35,815 nt of DNA from Anaerolineales bacterium. GTDB lineage: Bacteria; Chloroflexota; Anaerolineae; Anaerolineales; E44-bin32. Within the stretch, counting starts at the first letter, position 1. The number at the start of each line of letters is the position of its first letter. Under the pieces are notes generated by a model. The model saw nothing but the letters and a program-made list of their open reading frames with translations. It had not been told where the DNA came from and searched no databases. This document shows, piece by piece, positions 8,214 through 16,944 of this stretch. Where the stretch lies: contig SOJU01000259.1 of the NCBI GenBank assembly GCA_004376465.1, positions 1 through 35,815 of the forward strand, read 5' to 3'. Made by a program: the position numbers and the translations under genes.

Positions 8214-8242
8214 AATATATCTTATTAGATACAGTTTGTCAA
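8214..8242 (-). promoter_or_regulatory. Promoter of the csoR-copZ-copA cluster
   Basis: On the minus strand a perfect TTGACA (8237-8242) and TATATT (8214-8219) are exactly 17 nt apart. The start point would fall near 8207, inside the CsoR operator, so repression would block polymerase directly. This is the strongest promoter match in the window. Confidence 0.85.
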
Positions 8243-8253
8243 GTATGATCTAA

Positions 8254-8281
8254 ACACACAGGGTAGCCCCTGGTTTTGTGT
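8254..8281 (-). terminator. Weak hairpin after the 461-residue gene
   Basis: CAGGG (8259-8263) pairs with CCCTG (8268-8272), flanked by ACACA/TGTGT arms with a 4-nt bulge. On the minus strand TTTAG follows. It lies just past the stop of the gene at 8288 and before the csoR promoter; a possible weak terminator. Confidence 0.3.
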
Positions 8282-8287
8282 ATGCGA

Positions 8288-9673
8288 TTAGACTTGGGGA
8301 ATAAGATCGAGCAGCGCGGAGAACGGCAATGTAGAGGGTTTGACAGTTTCTAAGGGTGGCGCAAGATCACGGAGGCGTTCCGACCATCGCCACAGTGAGA
8401 TAAGGTCCTCTGGGTATCGCGACGAACGGGCGCCAATGCTGGTCCATGAGAAACCTACTAAAGCCTGCGCCCACCCCTCCCACGGGACCATGTCCGGTGT
8501 GCGCGAGAGTGTGACCAGCCCGCTGAAATAGACAGGCTTCCCGCGGGGGAAGAATTGGCGCTGCGTTTCAAGAAATTCGCGGCTATCCGTCGTGTTGAAG
8601 ATCAACCATAGGGGCAACAAACCCGAGGAGAGTACGAGTTGAGGGTCATACTGTGTGAAGGTCTCCACCACGACACCCTCTGCCTCGCGGCCTTGGCGGC
8701 GGTAAAGTTCCTCATGGGCGATGAATGCCAGGCGCGAAAACCCCTGCGGGTCGTCGAAAGTAATGCGCTCAAAACCGTATCCGTGCTCGCGGGCAAAGAT
8801 TTCCAATGCCTGGTCGAGGCCCGGCTCACTTCCCCACTCCGATTCAGGTCCCTCGACGGGGCTTTGATCCGGGATCCCCCAACCCCCGCGGTGGTTTGAG
8901 CCAGATTCCTCCAGAGCGCGATCGATACGTTCACTTCCTTCAATGAACTCCTCAGGGGAAATGCCTCCCCAGCCGCCGATTTGGTAGACCTCTCGTGCGT
9001 CTAGCTTGTAGTGCAACCAGCGCGCACCGCAATCGAGATAGACGATCGTGCCGCCTGGTTTGAGCTTATTCAGAAGAAATTCCCGATAACCTCGCGGCAA
9101 ATCAATCAGCTTCAACCGCAGATGGCTGACGACGCGCGTGAGCCACCCATCATGGATCGGATCGAAGTGTCCGATGGCCATGACCTCCGGATTTCTGTCC
9201 AGAATCCGCTCCGCAACGCGCGAAGTGAGCGCGAGGTGAGGGGGCACTTCGTCTTCGGGGCTCCCGCCTCGCAAGCCAAGAATAAAAGGCTGGGGAAGAA
9301 ATGGGGCACCGAGTACCGCCGCGAGATGAGCCGTGGCGCCACCCATCGCACCGCCTACGAGAATCGTATCAAATTGTCCATCGACCCCATCATAGTCAGC
9401 GAGACGTGCAGCGACGAGTTGTTCTACCTGGAGTTCTTCCGCTTCAAGGGGAGGGAGCGCTGTCCATTGAAACTGCAGGCGCACCACCGCGCGGGCGATC
9501 GAAACAGGCAATCGATTAAGCAGGGCAAGCCCGACCTTTTCAAGTTCGCTAAAGTTAAAGACGGTCTCGGGATGACCCGAAAGAACTCCGGCAATGAGCC
9601 GCGTCAGCACTGGGGAGGCGCTTTCCGCGCTCTCGAAGACTTTCCGGTTCATCACCTTGTTTCGATCAACCAT
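8288..9673 (-). CDS. Conserved-looking protein of unknown family, 461 residues
   Basis: I do not recognise this family. The protein is soluble, with no signal peptide or membrane helix. Residues about 100-140 read as an alpha/beta core (FDTILVGGAMGGATAH), then GHFDPIHDGW near 170, and LKPGGTIVYLDCGARWLHY near 207. The last is like the strand-turn after a methyltransferase helix, but the usual glycine loop for SAM is not evident. WGGISPEEF and a Trp-rich C-terminal half look constrained. It follows the MFS gene by 64 bp and has no clear ribosome site. It could share a substrate with the transporter; this is only positional. Confidence 0.7.
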   Translation of the reverse strand: MVDRNKVMNRKVFESAESASPVLTRLIAGVLSGHPETVFNFSELEKVGLALLNRLPVSIARAVVRLQFQWTALPPLEAEELQVEQLVAARLADYDGVDGQFDTILVGGAMGGATAHLAAVLGAPFLPQPFILGLRGGSPEDEVPPHLALTSRVAERILDRNPEVMAIGHFDPIHDGWLTRVVSHLRLKLIDLPRGYREFLLNKLKPGGTIVYLDCGARWLHYKLDAREVYQIGGWGGISPEEFIEGSERIDRALEESGSNHRGGWGIPDQSPVEGPESEWGSEPGLDQALEIFAREHGYGFERITFDDPQGFSRLAFIAHEELYRRQGREAEGVVVETFTQYDPQLVLSSGLLPLWLIFNTTDSREFLETQRQFFPRGKPVYFSGLVTLSRTPDMVPWEGWAQALVGFSWTSIGARSSRYPEDLISLWRWSERLRDLAPPLETVKPSTLPFSALLDLIPQV

Positions 9674-9737
9674 GAATCTAACTCAGATCATCACGCTTGA
9701 GTGGCCCGCAGTTCCACCGCTCGAACGGGTATCAACC

Positions 9738-11042
9738 TTAAATCTTACCAAGTGATGGAAGTTCTTGCTCACTCAAGGCTCGCTCTCGCATTTCTTCGCG
9801 CAGGTTGGAGATGTCCTCAGGCACCTTGTAAGCTGCAAAAGCCAAGATTATCGCGCCAAGCGCCCAGGCTATAAGGCAGATCCACAGGATCGCATCGTAT
9901 AGAGAATAGCGCACCGCAATCAAACCGGCAATAAAGGGAGCTATCGCCGCGCCACCATTCTCGATGAATAGCTGGACAGATAAAGCAGTACTGCGGATTT
10001 CAGGCAGCGTGATATCGTGCACGGTTGAGACGACATTCGCCGACGCAAATGGAATGAACAACGCCGTCAATATCATCATTCCCATGAATAGGGTGCGCTC
10101 CGATATCGGAATATTCATCGTGATTGTAAGCAGCACCGCCCCTATCAGGACTGCACTCATCGCGACAAGCAATCTCCCTCTGGGTGTTCGTTTGAAAGCG
10201 AAGTCGCCTAGCGCTCCGCCGAGGAAGTAGCCGAATGCGAGCATCAGGACAGCCGGGCCGAGCGTGAGCAGAATCGCACTCTCATCGAAGCCGCGCTCGA
10301 CTTCTAAGTACCGGAAAAACCAGAAGGTTATTACATTCCAGGGGAAGACACCGACGAACCCCTGGGCGTAAAGCAGCAGGAGTGACCGCTTTCGGAACAA
10401 CCCCAGGGCATGCTTTCGTTCGAATTTATGAACACCAATATCCTCCATCCCATCTAACTCGGGCTCGCTGCTGCCGCGCGGCGCTTCACGCACCGTGAAG
10501 AAGATGATTAGCGCCAGAACGAGACCCAGAGAGCCGGTCACATAGAAGATATTCCTCCAACCCACACTTGAAACTAAAAAAGTCGCGGCGACGAGACCAA
10601 CCAGGTAACCTAAGGGTTGAGATAATTGTAAAAACCCGTAGACTTTTCCGCGCACACCCGGTTTGAAGTAATCCGACAGTAAGCTGTATAAGCCCGGGTA
10701 GCTCGAGTCATCGATGCCAGTGGTTGCACGTGTTGCCAAGAAAGTTTTATACGTCGGCGCAATGGCGCTCAACCATGTTGTCGACCCCCAGAGCGCTGAG
10801 GCGAGCGCCAGCAATTTGGGCCTCGAGAAACGGTCATAAAGGTAACCCCATATTGGATAAAGAAATGCGCCGACTAATAAGGCGCCCGTCACAACTGCGC
10901 CCATCTGTGCTTCGTTTATCCCGAATGTCTCCATGATTGGCGTTGTGAGCGGCGCGATGAGGAGACGGTCCGATTGATGCAAGAGCATGAAGGCAAAAAA
11001 CACTGCTAAAACGTACCAGCGGTACTTCTTGTTGGATGACAT
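9738..11042 (-). CDS. Major facilitator superfamily transporter
   Basis: The 434-residue protein has about twelve membrane helices. The MFS motif A is GYLYDRFSRPK between helices 2 and 3, and a long cytoplasmic loop rich in acidic and basic residues separates the two halves. The overall look is of the Spinster-like or sugar-phosphate-type MFS, but the substrate cannot be read. I set the start at the ATG ending at 11042 because GGAGG lies 5 nt upstream; the ATG four codons earlier overlaps that ribosome site. It begins 17 nt after the MogA-type gene, so the two are probably co-transcribed. Confidence 0.9.
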   Translation of the reverse strand: MSSNKKYRWYVLAVFFAFMLLHQSDRLLIAPLTTPIMETFGINEAQMGAVVTGALLVGAFLYPIWGYLYDRFSRPKLLALASALWGSTTWLSAIAPTYKTFLATRATTGIDDSSYPGLYSLLSDYFKPGVRGKVYGFLQLSQPLGYLVGLVAATFLVSSVGWRNIFYVTGSLGLVLALIIFFTVREAPRGSSEPELDGMEDIGVHKFERKHALGLFRKRSLLLLYAQGFVGVFPWNVITFWFFRYLEVERGFDESAILLTLGPAVLMLAFGYFLGGALGDFAFKRTPRGRLLVAMSAVLIGAVLLTITMNIPISERTLFMGMMILTALFIPFASANVVSTVHDITLPEIRSTALSVQLFIENGGAAIAPFIAGLIAVRYSLYDAILWICLIAWALGAIILAFAAYKVPEDISNLREEMRERALSEQELPSLGKI

Positions 11043-11059
11043 TTTCACCTCCATTAGGA

Positions 11060-11575
11060 TCAGGCTGTTCGATGTGGAGGGAGCAGATGATGGCCTTGCT
11101 CCGCATCCGGGTCTTCTCGTAGAAGTTGAATTGCATGGGGCAGTGCGGGGATGATCACAGCCAAATTCTCCTCGACGGCCTTCGGTGAGCCGGGCAAGTT
11201 CACAATTAGCGTGTGCTTGCGGATTCCAGCAACCGCTCGCGAGAGCATTGCATGGGGAGTCTTGGTCATACTTCGCGCCCGCATCGCCTCCGCCAGCCCC
11301 GGCGCCAGCCGCTCCACAACCTTGCGAGTTGCCTCAGGAGTTCGATCACGCGGGGAGAAACCCGTGCCGCCGGTAGTCAGAACAAGGTCGATCTCACCGC
11401 TATCGCACCAAGACGCAAGCCGCTCCTCGATTTCAATCTGCTCATCCGCGATAATATCGGCTGCGATCACTTCCCACCCTCGTTTGAGGGCAATCTCCTG
11501 GATGAGAGGTCCTGATCGATCTTCACGCTCACCCTGTGCAGACCGATCCGAGATCGTGAGAATAGCAATTCTCAC
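11060..11575 (-). CDS. MogA/MoaB family molybdopterin adenylyltransferase-like protein
   Basis: The 171-residue protein has the MoCF_biosynth fold. TTGGTGFSPRDRTPEA near residue 68 is the MPT-binding loop, and SRAVAGIRKHTLIVNLPGSP matches the second conserved block. MogA adenylylates molybdopterin before metal insertion; MoaB homologues may do the same. The start is GTG, whose GTGA overlaps the stop codon of the upstream acetyltransferase gene. No other molybdenum cofactor gene is in the window, so the precise subgroup (MogA or MoaB) is left open. Confidence 0.9.
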   Translation of the reverse strand: MRIAILTISDRSAQGEREDRSGPLIQEIALKRGWEVIAADIIADEQIEIEERLASWCDSGEIDLVLTTGGTGFSPRDRTPEATRKVVERLAPGLAEAMRARSMTKTPHAMLSRAVAGIRKHTLIVNLPGSPKAVEENLAVIIPALPHAIQLLREDPDAEQGHHLLPPHRTA

Positions 11576-11991
11576 TGGATCACCTTCCCCAGAACATATA
11601 GATCCATTACTTCAGCTCCAAATGAATCATAGAACGCCAACGCAGCCTCATTGTCTTTCGTAACCAGTAGATAATACTTCCGGCAACCTTTCGAACGCAA
11701 GCGATTCTCAATCTCAGCCATCAGCGAGCGTCCTATTCCCCTGCGCTGCTCACCTTGCTGTACTGCCAGGTGATAGACAATCCCCCGGCGACCGTCGAAA
11801 CCGCCGAAAACCGTGCCGATAATCCGTCCATCACGCTCGGCGACAAGAAAAAGATCGGGGTCGCGTTGGAGCTTCTTCTGGATCTCTTGCGGTGTATCCG
11901 ACGGGGATAACTGAATGCCAGGGCTCGATGATTCCCAGAGTATCCGTACTTCTTCGTAATCCTGTTCAAAGAGAAACTCGCGGATTTTCAT
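11572..11991 (-). CDS. GNAT family N-acetyltransferase
   Basis: The 139-residue protein has a full GNAT fold. The acetyl-CoA pyrophosphate loop is QRRGIGRSLM near residue 80, and the C-terminal NEAALAFYDSFG motif matches typical N-acetyltransferases. Its acceptor is unknown. I set the start at 11991, where GGAG lies about 8 nt upstream and MKIREFLFEQDYEEV fits a normal GNAT beginning. An 18-residue hydrophobic in-frame extension to 12045 would run into the hairpin at 12017-12046. It is translationally coupled to the MogA-type gene. Confidence 0.88.
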   Translation of the reverse strand: MKIREFLFEQDYEEVRILWESSSPGIQLSPSDTPQEIQKKLQRDPDLFLVAERDGRIIGTVFGGFDGRRGIVYHLAVQQGEQRRGIGRSLMAEIENRLRSKGCRKYYLLVTKDNEAALAFYDSFGAEVMDLYVLGKVIQ

Positions 11992-12016
11992 CCCACCAAC
12001 TCCAAATAATAAGGCT

Positions 12017-12046
12017 TGTGCGAACCAGAGACGTCTGGCTCGCACA
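12017..12046 (-). terminator. Hairpin after the PHP-AlbA gene
   Basis: Bases 12017-12029 pair with 12034-12046: twelve pairs and one A-C mismatch around a GACG loop. It lies 59 nt past the stop of the gene at 12105. The minus-strand flank (AGCCTTATTATTT) is U-rich but not a clean run. It probably ends or slows transcription between the PHP-AlbA gene and the GNAT gene. Confidence 0.55.
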
Positions 12047-12104
12047 TAAAGTTAACCGAGTTCTTCAAAGCAGCAGTGGGAGATGCCTGTGGATAAAGCC
12101 AGTT

Positions 12105-13832
12105 TTACCCCCCCTCAGGTTCGACCAGCGCTTTCCAATCCCCATGAATACCGTCTTCGGTCACCCCAAAGTAAACACGGTGTCCCTGGGCTGTCTTTTG
12201 GATCAAGTCATAACGCCTTCGGGTGCCGCGTTTCTGCTCCTTCAACACCCCCAGATCGCCTCGCCATGCAACTTTAACACCCTTCAGGTCCTCTGGTAAC
12301 TTACGGAATTCCGAAATAGCGTAATGCCATAGCCTTCGTGCAGAACTCTGGGTGACATTCTTGACTACATTTCCATTACGCAAATCACGCATCGTGTAGT
12401 ACTGGATCCCATTGCGTTCTTCCGAACCCACAATCTCTACTCCGGTTCGTGGGTGTTGAATACCTGTAAGCGGTTCCTCTGTGACTTCTAGCTTCTCAGG
12501 AACATCCGCTTCTACACGCCGTCCTCGTTGTCCTCGATGCACCAGGTTCACGATTTCATCGCGGACTGCGAGCCCTGTTTCCGCTTCATCGCGGACGTAG
12601 ACTTTGTTATCATCAACTGCATAGGGCGGGTCATCACCCGGGGGGATGATCATCCGAATAACCGTTTTCCCACGTGTTTCCATCGTATCCACTTGAACAT
12701 CGAGGGCGGGGCTGATGCGTTTACTTAACTCCCGTTGGAGTTGATCAACACTGGCCTTAGCCTTTGTCACCCCCACTGGTTCTTTCTTCGCCTCAGCCGG
12801 CAAACCGATATATAGCGTTCCGCCGTTTGAATTTGCGAAGGCACAGACATCAGCGATGACTTTATAAAGTCGACCCCCGCGCACAGTCATGCTTTCATGA
12901 AAATCTTGGTTTATGCTCGGCCCGTCTTCGCGTGCACGCTGAATAAAGTCGTAATCTTCTTCGGCTGCGGGCCAATGTGGGCGTGTGAGCGCAAAGTCAT
13001 TGCTGATGAACAGTTCTTTCAACGCTTGGAAAGAAACCTCTGGCAGCATTGCTTGGGTCGCTCGATCCCCAATGCCAAGGTTCTTCTTATTCTTCGGGTC
13101 CATGCGGATTCTGTGGGCATCTGAACCTTGAATGGTGTGCATTCGACGCGGGTATTCTGGCTTTGTTCCGTTAAAAAACGCAGCCGTGGTCCTCCGACCC
13201 TTCAGGCCCAAATCTGTAACCTCCAACGCATGAAGGTGAGGATCCTGGGTATAGGCAATCTTAGTCTGGCCGCCGAATCCATAGCCACGCATCGCTACCC
13301 CATGAGTCGAGTTCGCGTGCGCGGCAATCGCCAATCCTCCCGCTTCATCGATCAGCCGGTAAGCTGTCAGAACGTCCGCAGTTGCTCCCACCGTCACTGA
13401 GCCGTCGTCAAGCTGCTCAGATGGGATGTTCAGACTGAGTAGAAGATGCTCAATTTCTCTCACGGATTTCTCGGGGGAAAAAATCCCTAGAATATGAAAA
13501 CCCAGAGTAGCCGTGAATTCAAACCCGGGAAAAACCGTAACCGTTTTTAATAGCCGGCGATACTCCTGAAGACGATTTCGCTCATCTTCGGTGAGTCTGC
13601 TGAGGGATTCTAGCATTTCTAACTGCTGGATCTCATCCATCATCTGTCGATAACCGGCCACAGTGTTGTGGTCGGTGAAAGCGATGATGTCGAGACCACG
13701 CGCTTCGCTCCGGTGTAATATATCTAAATAGGTTACATCCGGTTCATGATAATCACTCGATGCCGGCGTGTGTAAATGCAAATCCATCAATCGCCATTGT
13801 TTTGCTGTTTTTTTACTTTGTCTTCTTGCCAC
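12105..13832 (-). CDS. PHP-domain phosphoesterase fused to an AlbA/Schlafen-type domain
   Basis: The 575-residue protein starts with a PHP metal-dependent phosphoesterase domain (residues about 14-280). Metal-binding motifs are MDLHLHTPAS, TDHNTVAG, PGFEFTA, AAHANSTHG and GSDAHRI. Residues about 300-430 match the AlbA_2/Schlafen putative nucleic-acid-binding domain: CAFANSNGGTLYIGLP and later NKVYVRDEAETGLA. The remaining ~140 residues are unassigned. The start is GTG, with GGAG 11 nt upstream; the inner ATG at MDLHLHT has no ribosome site. PHP domains hydrolyse phosphate esters of nucleotides, DNA ends or small metabolites. Specificity here is unknown. Confidence 0.85.
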   Translation of the reverse strand: MARRQSKKTAKQWRLMDLHLHTPASSDYHEPDVTYLDILHRSEARGLDIIAFTDHNTVAGYRQMMDEIQQLEMLESLSRLTEDERNRLQEYRRLLKTVTVFPGFEFTATLGFHILGIFSPEKSVREIEHLLLSLNIPSEQLDDGSVTVGATADVLTAYRLIDEAGGLAIAAHANSTHGVAMRGYGFGGQTKIAYTQDPHLHALEVTDLGLKGRRTTAAFFNGTKPEYPRRMHTIQGSDAHRIRMDPKNKKNLGIGDRATQAMLPEVSFQALKELFISNDFALTRPHWPAAEEDYDFIQRAREDGPSINQDFHESMTVRGGRLYKVIADVCAFANSNGGTLYIGLPAEAKKEPVGVTKAKASVDQLQRELSKRISPALDVQVDTMETRGKTVIRMIIPPGDDPPYAVDDNKVYVRDEAETGLAVRDEIVNLVHRGQRGRRVEADVPEKLEVTEEPLTGIQHPRTGVEIVGSEERNGIQYYTMRDLRNGNVVKNVTQSSARRLWHYAISEFRKLPEDLKGVKVAWRGDLGVLKEQKRGTRRRYDLIQKTAQGHRVYFGVTEDGIHGDWKALVEPEGG

Positions 13833-13871
13833 GAAATAATATTCTCCAATCGAGGTGATGAAAGAACCGTT

Positions 13872-14237
13872 CTACTCTCCACCACCAGAAATTTTGTTCT
13901 TAATTATCTCCAAGAGCAGGTCAGGCGAATAGGGTTTCAAGAGAAAGCCATCCGCCCCTTTCAACGTACTCTCATCACTCAAATCTATGCCAGAGGTCAT
14001 AATGATGGGCAGGTCGACTAGCACAGGATTCGATCGAATTTCAGCCAGAATATCTAACCCGTTCCTGTCGGAGAGATTACAGTCCATCAACACCAGGTCT
14101 GGTTTTTCATCGATACAGATACCCGGTAACTCTGCCCAGTCCCTGCTCGCGAATGCCTGATATCCTTCGAGCTTCAAGAGCGTTATCAGGAGCGAGGTTA
14201 TCGATTCGTCGTCGTCAATAATCAATACTTTCGGCAT
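13872..14237 (-). CDS. Stand-alone response regulator receiver domain
   Basis: The 121-residue protein is a receiver domain with no output domain. The acidic pocket is DDD at residues 8-10, the phosphoacceptor is D52 (LVLMDCNLSD), the switch Thr/Ser is in IIMTSGID, and the conserved lysine is in FLLKPYSP. Single-domain regulators relay phosphate or act by protein contact. No histidine kinase is encoded nearby. It lies 49 bp after lon and 39 bp before the PHP-AlbA gene on the same strand, so it is likely co-transcribed with them. Confidence 0.93.
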   Translation of the reverse strand: MPKVLIIDDDESITSLLITLLKLEGYQAFASRDWAELPGICIDEKPDLVLMDCNLSDRNGLDILAEIRSNPVLVDLPIIMTSGIDLSDESTLKGADGFLLKPYSPDLLLEIIKNKISGGGE

Positions 14238-14286
14238 CAGCGCTCTTTATCCGGGGGGCATTCTCGCCTGGCTGGTGTCTTCCCCT

Positions 14287-16833
14287 TTATGAGCTTTTTC
14301 CTTTTGACGATTTCTCGTTGGTTTTTGATTTTGTGGACCGGGCTCCTTTATTCTGAGAAGCACTGCGGCTCTTGCGTTTCTTCTTCGGTTTAAGAGCCGT
14401 CTCAATAGCCTCATCGATCGTGTCGATGAAAACAAATTCAATATCTTTCCTAACCTCGTCGGGCACATCTTCTAAATCTATTTCATTCCTCTTTGGCAGC
14501 ATTACCGTTTTTAACCCTACTCGATGGGCTGCCAGAATTTTCTCCTTTACACCTCCAATCGGAAGGATCTTCCCGCGCAGTGTGACCTCCCCGGTCATTC
14601 CAACTTCCGACCGCACCGGACGTCCGGTAGCCAGAGATGTCAGCGCCACAGCCATCGTCACACCTGCAGATGGACCATCTTTGGGTTGCGCTCCTGTAGG
14701 GACATGCAAGTGTATGTCGTGCTCACTCCAGTATTCATCCTCAATGGAGTATCTAGCGGATGCCGAGCGAACATAAGAGAGTGCGGCCTGGGCAGACTCC
14801 TGCATGATTTGGCCAAGCGACCCCGTCAACTGGAACTTCTTGCCACCAGGCATTGCCGTTGCCTCGATGAACAGCACATCGCCACCAGCCATCGTGTAAG
14901 CCAGTCCAGTTGCCACCCCAGGGATCGAGGTTCTTTCGACGAGTTCCTCAATCCCGAAAAAGCGAGGTTTCTTCAGGAATTCACGCACGCGTGGTCCGGT
15001 GATCTTCAGCTTCTTTGCTTTCCCCTCAGCAATCCTGGTCGCTACTCCTCGGCAAATGCGGCCGATTTCACGCTCGAGATTGCGTACGCCTGCTTCACGT
15101 GTGTGTGATCGGATGATCGTACGCAGAGCTGCATCTGTGAAGCTTATCTCACTCTTCCTAAGACCGTTCTCTCGGATTTGCCGGGGAATGAGATAGCCTT
15201 TGGCAATTGCGATCTTCTCGCTCTCAGTGTAACCAGAAATGCGGATGACTTCCATTCGATCAAGTAAAGGTGCGGGGATCGTATCAAGCCAATTCGCTGT
15301 CGTGATGAACATCACCTGCGAGAGATCATATGCGACTTCAAGGTAATGGTCACGAAATTCTCGATTTTGCTCCGGATCGAGGACCTCAAGCAAGGCTGAT
15401 GCGGGATCTCCGCGGAAATCGCGCCCCATTTTATCGATCTCGTCGAGCATGAAAACGGGATTATGGGATTCCGAACGACGCAGTGCTTGAAGGATGCGCC
15501 CGGGCATTGCGCCTATGTACGTTCGCCGATGCCCGCGAATCTCGGCTTCATCGTGAACTCCCCCAAGCGAGATGCGGATGAATTTTCGGCCCATCGCTCG
15601 AGCGATCGATCGTCCAAGAGATGTTTTACCCACACCAGGAGGGCCCACAAAACAAAGGATCACACCTTCTCTCTCGCGGCGGATTTCGTCGATCGCCTCG
15701 CCGCCAATCGTATCGCCGCGTTCAAGCTTCAATTTTCGAACTGCAAGGTATTCCAGGATGCGTTCTTTAATATCGATGAGCCCAAAATGATCCTCATCGA
15801 GAACCTCACGCGCATGCTTCAGATCGAGGTTATCTTGAGTGACGTTATCCCATGGAACGGTGGTTAACCAATCGAGGTACGTCCTGATCACACCATATTC
15901 AGCCGCGGCTGTTGGCAGCTTCGCAAGCCGTTCAAGCTCTCGCCTGGCTTGCTTCTCAGCTTCCTCGGGCATATTTGCGGTCGCTATCCGCTTGCGGAAT
16001 TCCTCAATTTCTACCGTTTGCTCATCACCTTCGCCCAGTTCACGTTGGATAGCCTTTAGCTGCTCACGCAGGAAATATTCACGCTGTACTTTTTCGATCT
16101 CGGTTCGGGCTTCCTGCTGAATTTGCTGTCCAAGAGAAAGCACCTCGACCTCACGGCTGAGCAGGTTGGTGAGGATTTGCAGCTTCTCTATCGTCGATTC
16201 CACCTCGAGGATTCGTTGCCCATCATTCAGGTCCATTCGTTGGTAATTCGCAATCGTGTACGCGACTTGGAGCGGATCTTCAAGAAGCTGGACACCCCCG
16301 ACGATTTCACGCGGGAGTGAGGGACCGATCTCCGAAATCTGCTGGAAAAGGTCTTTGGCTGCCCGGACCTGCGCTTCGATTTCAACACTCTCTTCCACCT
16401 TTTCGGGCCGGAGTTCGATACGCGCAATGAGGTAAGGTTCATGGCTGATGAAAACTCCCAATTTGAAGCGAGCTATTCCCCTCGCGATCAGACGAATAGT
16501 CCCATCCGGTGCCCTAAACAGCCTCTGTATCGACGCGACTGTGCCGAACGAATACAAATCTTCAGGTCCGGGAATCTCCAACTCAGGATTCCGAGAAGCG
16601 ACAAGCCCAATCAAGCGATGGTTGGCGGAGACATCATCGATTAACTTGATCGAGCGCGCCTGCCCAATCGTCAAGGGCATGGCAGTGTGTGGATAAACAA
16701 CAACCCCTCGAAGGGGCAAAATCGGGAGATCTTCAGGAATCTGCAATTCCTCGGGTCCCTGGCTCTTGACTTCCTGCGGCTCCCCCTCAATTACTCCGTC
16801 GTGAACTGGGATCTGTGATGAGAAATTGTGCAT
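14287..16833 (-). CDS. lon: ATP-dependent Lon protease (LonA type)
   Basis: The 848-residue enzyme has the N-terminal LON substrate domain ([19 protein letters not shown]), a coiled helical region, an AAA+ module with Walker [10 protein letters not shown] and Walker [11 protein letters not shown], and a C-terminal Ser-Lys protease domain. The catalytic serine is in [12 protein letters not shown] and the lysine in [12 protein letters not shown]. It degrades misfolded and regulatory proteins in the cytoplasm. I set the start at the ATG ending at 16833 (GAGG 5 nt upstream) rather than a TTG at 16860. The last ~34 residues form an unusual Lys/Ser-rich tail beyond the family's normal end. Confidence 0.96.
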   Translation of the reverse strand: MHNFSSQIPVHDGVIEGEPQEVKSQGPEELQIPEDLPILPLRGVVVYPHTAMPLTIGQARSIKLIDDVSANHRLIGLVASRNPELEIPGPEDLYSFGTVASIQRLFRAPDGTIRLIARGIARFKLGVFISHEPYLIARIELRPEKVEESVEIEAQVRAAKDLFQQISEIGPSLPREIVGGVQLLEDPLQVAYTIANYQRMDLNDGQRILEVESTIEKLQILTNLLSREVEVLSLGQQIQQEARTEIEKVQREYFLREQLKAIQRELGEGDEQTVEIEEFRKRIATANMPEEAEKQARRELERLAKLPTAAAEYGVIRTYLDWLTTVPWDNVTQDNLDLKHAREVLDEDHFGLIDIKERILEYLAVRKLKLERGDTIGGEAIDEIRREREGVILCFVGPPGVGKTSLGRSIARAMGRKFIRISLGGVHDEAEIRGHRRTYIGAMPGRILQALRRSESHNPVFMLDEIDKMGRDFRGDPASALLEVLDPEQNREFRDHYLEVAYDLSQVMFITTANWLDTIPAPLLDRMEVIRISGYTESEKIAIAKGYLIPRQIRENGLRKSEISFTDAALRTIIRSHTREAGVRNLEREIGRICRGVATRIAEGKAKKLKITGPRVREFLKKPRFFGIEELVERTSIPGVATGLAYTMAGGDVLFIEATAMPGGKKFQLTGSLGQIMQESAQAALSYVRSASARYSIEDEYWSEHDIHLHVPTGAQPKDGPSAGVTMAVALTSLATGRPVRSEVGMTGEVTLRGKILPIGGVKEKILAAHRVGLKTVMLPKRNEIDLEDVPDEVRKDIEFVFIDTIDEAIETALKPKKKRKSRSASQNKGARSTKSKTNEKSSKGKSS

Positions 16834-16944
16834 ATTTTCCTCAGCGTCAATGGGTTCCAATGAATAAATAAGTTCTTCTAAGTTAATTTTGATGCCCCCT
16901 GCTATCTCTCTTCTCGGATGTCCTTGAGTTTACATTTTCCGGCA

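Noticed and set aside
9112-9351. Other-frame minus-strand reading within the 461-residue gene
   Set aside because: It overlaps a longer frame on the same strand that has coherent motifs, and it lacks recognisable features.
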